Positions 1 through 6,296 of a stretch of DNA of 11,029 bases are shown one piece after another. The notes below the pieces were generated by a model. The model worked only from the letters and a program-made list of their open reading frames with translations. It did no database searches and had not been told where the DNA came from. This DNA comes from Weeksellaceae bacterium (GTDB lineage Bacteria; Bacteroidota; Bacteroidia; Flavobacteriales; Weeksellaceae). Location of the stretch: positions 1-11,029 of the forward strand of contig JAKOOI010000577.1 in the NCBI GenBank assembly GCA_022701475.1, written 5' to 3'. A program made the position numbers and the translations under genes. The number at the start of each line of letters is the position of its first letter. The stretch's first letter is position 1.

Positions 1-123
1 CTGGAGGATGATTTCGCAAAGGGTTTCAAAAATATGACCCGTTATGAAATCAACGGGCATTTCCTGATTCTGCATGATAAACAGGGAAGCACCATGAAGT
101 TCATCGCCTCAGACTGGGATTGA
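1..123 (+). CDS. META domain (HslJ-like) protein, C-terminal fragment
   Basis: Only the last 40 codons and the TGA stop are in the window; the gene starts to the left. The fragment carries the pattern of the end of a META domain: an acidic start (LEDDF), then TRYEINGHFLILHDKQG, then a hydrophobic strand (MKFIA) just before the stop. META domains occur in HslJ-type secreted or periplasmic proteins, often lipoproteins, tied to heat-shock or antibiotic tolerance; their biochemical role is unclear. Signal peptide and domain count cannot be seen. The call rests on one short motif, so a related small beta-rich envelope protein is possible. Confidence 0.6.
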   Translation: MEDDFAKGFKNMTRYEINGHFLILHDKQGSTMKFIASDWD

Positions 124-204
124 TTCCGGGACGATCATTGTAATCAGCATAAGAAAATAACCTACAAAAAGGGAACCCGAAGCCCGGAATTCTATTTATC
201 CTGA

Positions 205-295
205 CATCTGTTTCAATGAACAATAAGTACAGGATACCAGCCATCCTGAAATGGAAAAGTCCGCCTTTAAAGCGGACTTGTTATTGAAACAGGTG
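205..295 (+). other. Branched inverted-repeat structure, possible structured 3' UTR or small RNA
   Basis: This lies in the 179-bp gap between two convergent genes. A perfect 10-bp outer pair, CTGTTTCAAT (208-217) with ATTGAAACAG (283-292), extends to 13 bp (205-217 with 283-295) if one U-G wobble is allowed. That wobble pairs only in + strand RNA. Inside are two independent hairpins: CAGGAT/ATCCTG (230-235 with 243-248, 7-nt loop) and AAGTCCGC/GCGGACTT (257-264 with 272-279, 7-nt loop). Together they would form a three-way junction. I do not recognise the family. It could be a structured 3' end, a small RNA, or a palindromic mobile-element relic. Confidence 0.4.
257..279. terminator. Probable bidirectional terminator hairpin between convergent genes
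   Basis: A perfect 8-bp GC-containing stem, AAGTCCGC and GCGGACTT, encloses a 7-nt loop. It sits between the end of the rightward META gene and the end of the leftward surface cassette. The downstream tract is short on both sides: TTTTCC on the minus strand and TTGTTATT on the plus strand. Termination is therefore plausible in both directions but not textbook. It is also one arm of the larger branched structure at 205-295. Confidence 0.45.
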
Positions 296-302
296 ATCAT
301 GG

Positions 303-719
303 TCAATTCCTGGGAATCGTTTTCCTGATCTCCCGTATGCTCAGATTGGGCGTACTCTTCAGGCGTCCTGTCCTTGCCGGATCTCCGGATGAAACTGCTG
401 TTTTGGAAGGCCTGTTGCCCGGCACTGCGGCCATGATCTCTTCAAAACCGGCTGTAGCCGGAAGCAGTTTCCCGCTGTTGCTTTTGGGAGGCTCCTGCCT
501 GGCAGCCGGCTTCCCGGTGTCCAGTCCCTGCTCGGAAACCAGTACGGCTGCAGAAGACTTCTGAGCCGGCCTATCCTTTGCCTCCTTCATCATCTGTGCT
601 TCGAATGCTTTTGATTCTTTATAATAGGCTGCTTCCTGAATTTCAGGATTTTTTTTATCCTGCTGGGCGCAGAGCTGCATGCTGATTGCTGAAAAAGCAA
701 TAATGTATAATGATTTCAT
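303..719 (-). CDS. Small secreted protein of unknown function, last gene of the surface cassette
   Basis: A 138-residue protein with a clear Sec signal peptide: MK, a hydrophobic core (LYIIAFSAIS), and probable signal peptidase I cleavage near LCA|QQ at residues 18-19. The residues before the Cys do not fit a lipobox well, so a soluble rather than lipid-anchored product is likely. The mature part is low in hydrophobics and rich in Lys, Glu, Ala, Pro and Ser, with a basic end (IRKTIPRN). It looks largely disordered, and I recognise no domain. It starts 6 bp after the stop of the 842-residue surface protein, so the two are almost surely co-transcribed. A role with that protein is inferred from position only. 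Confidence 0.7.
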   Translation of the reverse strand: MKSLYIIAFSAISMQLCAQQDKKNPEIQEAAYYKESKAFEAQMMKEAKDRPAQKSSAAVLVSEQGLDTGKPAARQEPPKSNSGKLLPATAGFEEIMAAVPGNRPSKTAVSSGDPARTGRLKSTPNLSIREIRKTIPRN

Positions 720-725
720 GATTTA

Positions 726-3254
726 TTATTTAATGTTTACCAATACGTTAATTTTTCCGGTTCCGTTCTGATCGTAATCTTCAAGTGCCTTTCCGATGAC
801 CTGCCCGATTTTCACTTTTTTCAGATTGGCTTTCATTCCTACTCCGGTTTTTGAAGAGGTAACCAGAAGGTCTCCCCGTTTTATTTTACCGCCTTCCAGG
901 CACACTTTGGTCGGGATTACTCCGATAACACCCATCGGAACTTTATTTGAAATGCTGGTATCAATATGTTCTTCTGTCAGCAGGACGCCGGGTTTGGTAG
1001 CGTATACCCCTGCCACAAGAGTGGAATATGCGCCTGACGATTTCTCAACTGCCCGGTCTTTGGTTGTTGAAATGACAAGGATGTCACCCGGTTCATAGGA
1101 TGAGATATTCCCCTCCACATCGAAAGCTTCCGCGATATCGGCACCACTGTTCTGGGTTCCCCCATTGAAGAATGCCTTTCCTTCGCTGTTGATCCTGGCA
1201 ACATTTACGGGAGAAGCAGTAGAATTCCCGGCTTTGAATACCGCAAGGGCGCCTGTTCCTGTAGATTCTACCGTTAAGGTAGGATTGCTGTTGGAGGCAT
1301 TGTAATTGCTGAATTTTGCGGCATGGCCGGTCCCATAATCAGGGATCCAGGCATAAATTGCACTTCCGGTGCCATCGGCAGTCGCTTCTATGGCGGTTCC
1401 GTCATTGGCTGCATTGGCAGTGATCCCGTTCCCATGTCCTTCGGAAAGCGCAAAGATCGCAGGCCCGTTTCCACTGGCATTGGAAGCATAGAACAATCCG
1501 CCGTAGCCGCCCATTCCTGCAGATTCCCCATAAACACCTGCGGTTCCGAAATCGGCAAACTGTGAATTTACTTTACCGTGAAGTGCCGCAGAAGTTCCGT
1601 TGGCATTATCTACAAAGAAATCCCCGGCCATTCCGTTAGCTACCGTTTTGGCAGACAATACGGTTTTGGCATTGGAAGCATTGAAATTCTGGAAGTCGGC
1701 AGCCTGGCCTGAAGCAGTGGACGGCACCCAGCCGTAAAAAGCTTTTCCGGTTCCGTTGACATTGGCTTCTACGGCATTTCCGGCATTGGAAGCATTGGCC
1801 ATAATGGCTTTTCCATGACCGTTGTTAACCACCATCAGGGTATTTCCCTGGCCGGTAGCACTGGAAGAATGGAAAGTTCCGGCTGTTCCTCCGGGACCTG
1901 CCGACTCCGCAAATACGGCACTGGAACCGAAGTTGGCAAATACCGTATTGGTCTTCGCCCGGATGGCTGGTGCTACGGTATCAGAATGGGTAGATTCCGC
2001 ATACAGCCCGGCCCCGGCCCCGGGAACTCCCGTATCCCCTAAGGAATTGGTAGAAGCTTCCAGTGTATTTTTATCGTTTGACATATTGGTATTTTCAAAT
2101 CTTCCGGCCCGTCCTTTACTGCCATTGACTCCCACCTGTCCCAGGACGCCTGCTCCGGTTCCTGAAGTGTTACCGGCAACGAATCCCCGGATTCCGTATC
2201 CGCCACCGTCATTACGGCCTACGATAGCACCGGCAATGTCACTGGTGTTACGGCCCACGATAGCTTCCCCTTCTCCGTTATTATCTCCGACGACCCCTGC
2301 TGAAACCGGGCTGCTGGTAGCTCCGTGTACAGCATATCCCGCTCCGGTAGAGCTGTAAACCCCTTTTCCGGTACCGGTTGTACTGGCATATACTACATTC
2401 CCGTTACCGACGGTATTGGCATTAAAAACATTGTTATTATTGGAAGCATTAAAAATTCCTACATTGGCTGCAATCCCGGATCCGGAAGTGGCATTGAGGC
2501 CGGTTCCGGAGGTACTGTTGGCATATATCCCGTATCCGGCACCTGAAGCACTTCCATAGACACCGACACCCGTAGGTGCTGACCCGTATACACCCCATCC
2601 GCTACCGTCATGGCTTCCCCATGTTCCTATCCCCTGGGATGCGGTTCCTGTATTTACTCCTTTTACCCCTACAGAGAATACGCCGGGAGCAAGGTTATTC
2701 ACCACTCCTTTTATGGAGGTCACATTTGATGATGTAGTATTATTGATTCCTTCAATAGAAGGACCGTCACCATCATTGGTAATGGAAAACAGGTTTCCGG
2801 CATTGGTAAAGGTATTGATATAGGGAATGGCAAAGCCTCCTGCAGAAACATTTCCTGCGGATTTGGCGAACATGGCATAAGGTACGCTCAGGAGCTGGCT
2901 CGTTCCGGTAATGCTGTAGTTGGTACCCCCTGTAGGATCCGTTTCCGTCTTCATATAATAGCTTCCCGACGGCCAGTTGATGGTGCTGAAAGCTCCGGCA
3001 AGTACGGTTCCCGTCCCGATTTCCATAGTAACCAGCCCATTGGCATTGGTAGTTCCGGTAAGCCTTTCGGAAAACACTGCAGTTCCTGAAGGTGATCCCT
3101 GCAAGATGCTTATTTTAACCCCGATATTCTGATTGGCCAGGATCTGACCCGAGGAATTCCTGATAATGGCCTGATAGCTCATTTTTTCGGGTGCCTGTGC
3201 AAAGGCAAACTGGGTGCCCAGCAGCAACCCTATGGCGATAATCATTTTTTTCAT
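726..3254 (-). CDS. Large secreted tail-fibre-like repeat protein with Peptidase_G2-like C-terminus
   Basis: An 842-residue surface protein. Residues 1-20 are a signal peptide (cleavage near AFA|QAPEK). Residues 22-133 match a module common at the start of Bacteroidota surface proteins (MSYQAIIRN, ILQGSPSGTAVFSE, TNANGLV, TDPTGGTNYSITGTSQLLSVPYAM written in pieces). Residues about 190-680 are low-complexity Gly/Ala/Asn/Ser/Thr repeats with recurring GVYGSA and GIYANS units, as in beta-structured tail fibres. Two 127-residue copies lie in tandem at 428-681. Residues about 704-842 begin SGADIAEAF and continue through PGDILVIS, VAGVYATKPGV, GDLLVTSSKTG and IGKALE, resembling the C-terminal domain of fibre proteins such as Peptidase_G2. 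There is no T9SS sorting domain of its own; the gene just upstream encodes one. Adhesion is a reasonable inference, not shown. The ATG at 3254 gives a good signal peptide. Confidence 0.85.
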   Translation of the reverse strand: MKKMIIAIGLLLGTQFAFAQAPEKMSYQAIIRNSSGQILANQNIGVKISILQGSPSGTAVFSERLTGTTNANGLVTMEIGTGTVLAGAFSTINWPSGSYYMKTETDPTGGTNYSITGTSQLLSVPYAMFAKSAGNVSAGGFAIPYINTFTNAGNLFSITNDGDGPSIEGINNTTSSNVTSIKGVVNNLAPGVFSVGVKGVNTGTASQGIGTWGSHDGSGWGVYGSAPTGVGVYGSASGAGYGIYANSTSGTGLNATSGSGIAANVGIFNASNNNNVFNANTVGNGNVVYASTTGTGKGVYSSTGAGYAVHGATSSPVSAGVVGDNNGEGEAIVGRNTSDIAGAIVGRNDGGGYGIRGFVAGNTSGTGAGVLGQVGVNGSKGRAGRFENTNMSNDKNTLEASTNSLGDTGVPGAGAGLYAESTHSDTVAPAIRAKTNTVFANFGSSAVFAESAGPGGTAGTFHSSSATGQGNTLMVVNNGHGKAIMANASNAGNAVEANVNGTGKAFYGWVPSTASGQAADFQNFNASNAKTVLSAKTVANGMAGDFFVDNANGTSAALHGKVNSQFADFGTAGVYGESAGMGGYGGLFYASNASGNGPAIFALSEGHGNGITANAANDGTAIEATADGTGSAIYAWIPDYGTGHAAKFSNYNASNSNPTLTVESTGTGALAVFKAGNSTASPVNVARINSEGKAFFNGGTQNSGADIAEAFDVEGNISSYEPGDILVISTTKDRAVEKSSGAYSTLVAGVYATKPGVLLTEEHIDTSISNKVPMGVIGVIPTKVCLEGGKIKRGDLLVTSSKTGVGMKANLKKVKIGQVIGKALEDYDQNGTGKINVLVNIK
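1212..1592 (-). repeat. 127-residue tandem repeat, copy B
   Basis: Codes for residues 555-681 and is directly adjacent to copy A in the same register. Similarity is strong to about residue 664 and fades after that (AGDFF against ALAVF), so the right edge is approximate. The conserved Gly spacing and YGWVP/YAWIP motif suggest that each copy folds as one unit of a fibre. Confidence 0.8.
1593..1973 (-). repeat. 127-residue tandem repeat, copy A
   Basis: Codes for residues 428-554 of the 842-residue surface protein. It aligns with the next copy at a constant offset of 127 residues from 428 to 664 without gaps: FANFGSSAVFAESAG matches FADFGTAGVYGESAG, NNGHG matches SEGHG, and AADFQNFNASN matches AAKFSNYNASN. 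The DNA of the two copies has clearly diverged, so the duplication is old. A shorter related motif (AGRFENTNMSN, residue 383 on) precedes it. Confidence 0.8.
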
Positions 3255-3259
3255 GGTAC

Positions 3260-3751
3260 TTATTTTTTGATGATTTTAAATGTTTTTAGATTTCTGCCTT
3301 CCTGATTGATCCTGATGATATACATAGCGGAAGGAAGAGAAGAGAAATTGAACTCAGATTTAGACTGACTGATTTTACCGGACATGACCTGTTTGCCCTG
3401 GGCATCGAAGAGCTGGTAATCTGAACCGTCAAAACGATGACTGTTAAAATCCAGATACAGGTAATCTTTTACGGGATTCGGATACAGTACGATTCCTGCT
3501 CCGCTTTCTTTGGTACCCGATACCTCGCCGGCGGCAAGGACAGTGGTGATTTCATAGGCCTGCTGTACGCCTTCGGAGATTTCCGTGTTATTGCCTTTGG
3601 CAAAGTAGGCTGCCTGTCCGATGCTGTAAGAAACGGAACCGCCGCCACCCGATGCATTGGCACCCGTAACCAGAAAGGCGGTCTGTGCCTTCAGCAGCAC
3701 GGCGGGGACAAGAAGCAACAGGAAAAAACATGAAATAGATGTTCTTTTCAT
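3260..3751 (-). CDS. Small secreted protein with T9SS type A sorting domain
   Basis: A 163-residue protein with a signal peptide (MKRTSISCFFLLLLVPAVLLKA, cleavage near KA|QT). A short Gly-rich region follows with the family pattern GGSVSYSIGQAAYF and EGVQQAYEITT (residues 37-70). Residues about 87-163 are a type A C-terminal sorting domain: LYPNPVKDYLYL, then SGKI, then a SSLPSAMYIIRI strand, and a basic KTFKIIKK end. Such domains send proteins through the type IX system across the outer membrane and are usually cleaved during surface anchoring. The passenger is very small, so the protein is mostly signal. The reading frame could begin at a TTG at 3757, but the ATG at 3751 gives a standard signal peptide. 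It precedes the 842-residue gene by 5 bp. Confidence 0.88.
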   Translation of the reverse strand: MKRTSISCFFLLLLVPAVLLKAQTAFLVTGANASGGGGSVSYSIGQAAYFAKGNNTEISEGVQQAYEITTVLAAGEVSGTKESGAGIVLYPNPVKDYLYLDFNSHRFDGSDYQLFDAQGKQVMSGKISQSKSEFNFSSLPSAMYIIRINQEGRNLKTFKIIKK

Positions 3752-3784
3752 ATACAATGATTTTGTGATTGGTATTATTTGGTG

Positions 3785-3808
3785 TGCTTAAAAGAAACCT
3801 TTTAAGCA
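3785..3808. promoter_or_regulatory. Perfect 10-bp palindrome in the leader of the surface cassette
   Basis: TGCTTAAAAG (3785-3794) and CTTTTAAGCA (3799-3808) form a perfect inverted repeat with a 4-nt centre. It lies 33 bp before the start of the T9SS sorting-domain gene. The upstream 100 bp is very A+T rich, and I see no confident TTTG / TAnnTTTG pair for this operon. The palindrome could be an operator for a dimeric regulator or a 5' UTR hairpin; it is too A+T rich, and without a T-tract, for a convincing terminator. Confidence 0.45.
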
Positions 3809-3992
3809 TATAAATTTACCTATATATTATAAGTATTACACTAAAAATAGATAAACGACATTATTAATCGACGAATAACAATTTTTAAATACAATATATT
3901 AAAAATTAACACATTATGATTGAAAATTATTCACCCTACATTCTATTTATCCTTATATCTGAAGTTTTCAGGCTGAAAACATTTCCCGCTGG

Positions 3993-4012
3993 TATTTTTA
4001 AACTCAAAAATA
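3993..4012 (-). terminator. Weak A+T hairpin after the LytTR regulator gene
   Basis: TATTTTT (3993-3999) and AAAAATA (4006-4012) can pair around a 6-nt loop, starting 8 bp past the stop of the regulator gene. A second short hairpin, GTTTTCA/TGAAAAC with a 3-nt loop, follows at 3964-3980. Both are A+T-rich and lack a strong T-tract, so termination is only a guess. The rest of the 268-bp gap up to the surface cassette is A+T rich with no other recognised feature except the palindrome at 3785-3808. Confidence 0.25.
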
Positions 4013-4019
4013 ACAGGGA

Positions 4020-4733
4020 TTACGGGACGAAAAAATCCAGATTGTTTTTGTATGCCCGGCCGATGGGCAACCTGATCTGCCGTACCAGTTCCACCTCATT
4101 CGTATTTTTCATACGGATCAGGTGCCTGGGAACAGCAAAGCTCCGGTGGATCCGTACAAAGGATCCGAAGTCTTTTTTCTGAAGCATGCTCCCGATAGAA
4201 TCCAGGATGCAGTATTTCTTTTCCAAAGTGATAATAAGGGTATAATCTTTCAGCGCCTCAAGATAGATCACATCGCTGATTTTAATCTGGCTGATGACTC
4301 CGCCCTCTTTAATCCTTATAACACTTTCACCGGTCAGGGCATCAAAATTTTCCGACTTTTCTTTCATTTCAAAGAATGTAAAAAGCCGTTGCATCGCATT
4401 ACTGAACCGCTCCGATCTCAAAGGCTTGACAAGAAAATCAGAGGCACTGACCTCAAATGCATCAGCGGCATGTTGCGGATTGCTGCTGATGAAGATACAG
4501 CCCGGAATGTGCCTGGTAATTTTCCGGAACTCGATCCCGTTCATTCCGGGCAGTTCAATATCCATAATGATAAGATCGATAGGTGTATCCAGATGCGGAA
4601 CTGCTTCCTCTGCAGAACTGAAAGACCCTATTACCGTCACCGCACTGAACTGCTTAAGATGCTGAATCAGAACCAGGCGGTCCAGTTCGTTGTCCTCGAT
4701 AATTATGCATCTTACAGAGCTGATCATGGTCAT
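4020..4733 (-). CDS. LytTR-family DNA-binding response regulator (orphan)
   Basis: A 237-residue two-component regulator. Residues 7-120 are a receiver domain: acidic pair ED at 13-14, phospho-acceptor Asp at 58 in the motif IIMDIELPGMNG, switch Ser in ISSN near 83-84, and the invariant Lys in LVKPL at 103. Residues about 138-235 are a LytTR DNA-binding domain (IKISDVIYLEALKDYTLI, GSFVRIHRSFAV, RQIRLPIGRAYK). LytTR domains bind direct repeats beside promoters. The open frame could extend upstream to a TTG at 4772, but the ATG at 4733 (or 4727) puts the receiver at the normal distance from the N-terminus. No histidine kinase gene is adjacent in this window. The nearest downstream genes are the surface cassette on the same strand, a possible target. 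Confidence 0.9.
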   Translation of the reverse strand: MTMISSVRCIIIEDNELDRLVLIQHLKQFSAVTVIGSFSSAEEAVPHLDTPIDLIIMDIELPGMNGIEFRKITRHIPGCIFISSNPQHAADAFEVSASDFLVKPLRSERFSNAMQRLFTFFEMKEKSENFDALTGESVIRIKEGGVISQIKISDVIYLEALKDYTLIITLEKKYCILDSIGSMLQKKDFGSFVRIHRSFAVPRHLIRMKNTNEVELVRQIRLPIGRAYKNNLDFFVP

Positions 4734-4774
4734 TACAGTTTTTAAGTAAATTAAATTTACGGCTAAATTCAATT

Positions 4775-4806
4775 AATATTTATGATTGTGGTACAGAAAA
4801 TGCAAA
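4775..4806 (-). promoter_or_regulatory. Possible promoter of the LytTR regulator gene
   Basis: On the minus strand, TTTG (4806-4803) is followed after 20 nt by TAAATATT (4782-4775). This is a partial match to the Bacteroidota pattern TTTG-N19-21-TAnnTTTG. The expected start of transcription is about 35-40 nt before the ATG at 4733. The second box matches poorly at its last bases, so confidence is low. Confidence 0.3.
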
Positions 4807-4833
4807 TTCAGTGCAAAATATTCATAGTTTGCA
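4801..4833. promoter_or_regulatory. Cluster of three TGCAAA half-sites before the LytTR regulator gene
   Basis: TGCAAA occurs at 4801-4806 and 4812-4817 in the same direction, 11 bp apart, and inverted (TTTGCA) at 4828-4833. The first overlaps the possible upstream promoter box of the regulator gene. A direct repeat CATAGTTT (4823-4830 and 4832-4839) adjoins it. Because LytTR proteins bind direct repeats, this could be an autoregulatory site; that is an inference from spacing only. The region is A+T rich, so chance matches are possible. Confidence 0.3.
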
Positions 4834-4993
4834 TAGTTTTTTTAATAAAATTTTCACCCTTTATCCAGCTTTCCCGAAATATTTTTCAGCAATTGGGATT
4901 ATTTTGCGTAAAAACATGCATAATAAGCCTGGAAAATATTTTATGGCATTATAATATATCTGAACAGAATTTTTCAATCCTGATGGATTTTGG

Positions 4994-5024
4994 TTTGGTT
5001 TTCTTTATTAAAAATGCTATCTTG
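4994..5024 (+). promoter_or_regulatory. Probable Bacteroidota-type promoter of the hflX operon
   Basis: TTTG at 4994-4997 is followed after exactly 20 nt by TATCTTG at 5018-5024, close to the Bacteroidota consensus TTTG-N19-21-TAnnTTTG with one T missing. The start of transcription would fall near 5028-5030, leaving a leader of about 22 nt before the ATG at 5052. The rest of the 318-bp divergent region (4734-5051) shows no other gene that I trust. Confidence 0.5.
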
Positions 5025-5051
5025 TAAATCTCACAATTTAGACAGAACCCA

Positions 5052-6296
5052 ATGTTAGAAAAGAAAGAACATCAATACGAGAAAGCTGTTTTGGTAGGTG
5101 TTATTACCCAACATCAGGATGAGGAAAAACTGATCGAATATATGGATGAACTGGAGTTCCTTGCTTTTACCGCAGGAGCTACCGTAGACAGGAGATTTAC
5201 CCAGAAACTCACCCAGCCGGATTCCAAAACCTTCATAGGAAGCGGGAAAGCCCAGGAAATAAAAGAATATGTAAAGGAAAACGAAATAGGAACGGTAATT
5301 TTCGATGATGAGCTATCACCTTCCCAGCTGAAAAACCTGGAGCGCGAAATAGAAGCAAAAATACTGGACCGTACCAACCTGATCCTGGATATCTTTGCCC
5401 AAAGAGCACAGACTTCTTATGCCAGAACCCAGGTGGAACTTGCCCAATACCAATACCTGTTGCCGCGGCTGACGCGGATGTGGACCCACCTCGAGCGTCA
5501 GAAAGGGGGAATCGGGATGAGAGGTCCCGGGGAAACGGAAATTGAAACCGACAGAAGGATCATCCGCGACAGGATTTCCCTCCTGAAAGAAAAACTGAAA
5601 ACCATTGATAAGCAGATGGCTACCCAGCGGAACAACAGGGGAAAAGTAGTGCGCGCTGCTTTGGTAGGTTACACCAATGTCGGGAAATCCACCCTGATGA
5701 ATTCCCTGTCCAAATCGGAAGTGTTTGCCGAAAACAAGCTTTTTGCCACCCTGGATACGACGGTACGGAAAGTCGTAATCGGGAATCTGCCATTCCTGCT
5801 GACCGATACGGTAGGGTGTATCCGCAAACTGCCGACCCAACTGGTAGAATCCTTCAAATCCACCCTTGACGAAGTAAGAGAAGCCGACCTTCTGATTCAT
5901 GTCGTTGATATTTCGCACGAAAGCTTCGAGGACCACATCGATTCCGTCAACCAGATCCTTATGGAAATCAACGCCCACCAGAAACCGATGATCATGGTAT
6001 TCAATAAGATCGATGACTTCAGCTATGATAAAAAGGATGAAGACGACTTAACGCCGGCCACCCGCAAAAATATTTCACTGGAGGAATGGAAGAATACCTG
6101 GATGGCTAAATCCAAATATCCTACGGTTTTCATTTCGGCATTGACCAAAGAAAACTTCCCGGAAATGAAGAAAATGGTCTATGAAGAAGTCATGAAAATC
6201 CATATCTCAAGATTTCCGTACAATGATTTCCTTTTCGAGTATTTTGATAATGATGAACGGGATGAAGAACAGCAAGAACACCACAAAAACGAATGA
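5052..6296 (+). CDS. hflX: GTPase HflX, ribosome-splitting factor
   Basis: A 414-residue protein, normal for the family. Residues 1-195 are the HflX N-terminal ribosome-binding part, with the signature GSGKAQEI (63-70), a DRTNLILDIFAQRA segment (106-119) and the linker GGIGMRGPGETEIETDRR (152-169). The GTPase domain follows: G1 GYTNVGKST (206-214), G2 Thr in LDTTVRK (234-240), G3 DTVG (252-255), G4 NKID (318-321), and G5 SAL (361-363). The last 20 residues are highly charged. HflX binds the 50S subunit and splits stalled or stress-inactivated 70S ribosomes. The residue after DTVG is Cys, where Phe is usual. It opens a six-gene cluster and overlaps the next gene by 4 bp (ATGA), pointing to translational coupling. 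Confidence 0.97.
   Translation: MLEKKEHQYEKAVLVGVITQHQDEEKLIEYMDELEFLAFTAGATVDRRFTQKLTQPDSKTFIGSGKAQEIKEYVKENEIGTVIFDDELSPSQLKNLEREIEAKILDRTNLILDIFAQRAQTSYARTQVELAQYQYLLPRLTRMWTHLERQKGGIGMRGPGETEIETDRRIIRDRISLLKEKLKTIDKQMATQRNNRGKVVRAALVGYTNVGKSTLMNSLSKSEVFAENKLFATLDTTVRKVVIGNLPFLLTDTVGCIRKLPTQLVESFKSTLDEVREADLLIHVVDISHESFEDHIDSVNQILMEINAHQKPMIMVFNKIDDFSYDKKDEDDLTPATRKNISLEEWKNTWMAKSKYPTVFISALTKENFPEMKKMVYEEVMKIHISRFPYNDFLFEYFDNDERDEEQQEHHKNE

Noticed and set aside
205..295. Branched fold considered as a tRNA
   Set aside because: The outer stem is 10-13 bp, there are only two inner arms, and no T-arm or CCA-type end is present.
1822..2358. A 178-codon open frame on the + strand opposite the fibre gene
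   Set aside because: It is antisense to a strongly supported repeat gene; its Pro/Ser-rich translation is the mirror of Gly/Ala codons, with no domain.
1212..2600. Repetitive DNA that might suggest a CRISPR array or satellite
   Set aside because: The repeats are diverged, in frame and protein-coding, without constant short repeats and unique spacers.
4122..4745. A 207-codon open frame on the + strand opposite the LytTR regulator
   Set aside because: The opposite strand encodes clear receiver and LytTR domains; this frame shows no recognisable motif.
4782..5027. An 81-codon open frame in the divergent region before hflX
   Set aside because: It is A+T-driven composition rich in Ile, Phe and Leu, covers the likely promoters on both sides, and has no recognisable domain.
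5316..5978. A 220-codon open frame antisense to hflX
   Set aside because: hflX is unambiguous on the other strand, and this frame lacks a credible start or domain.
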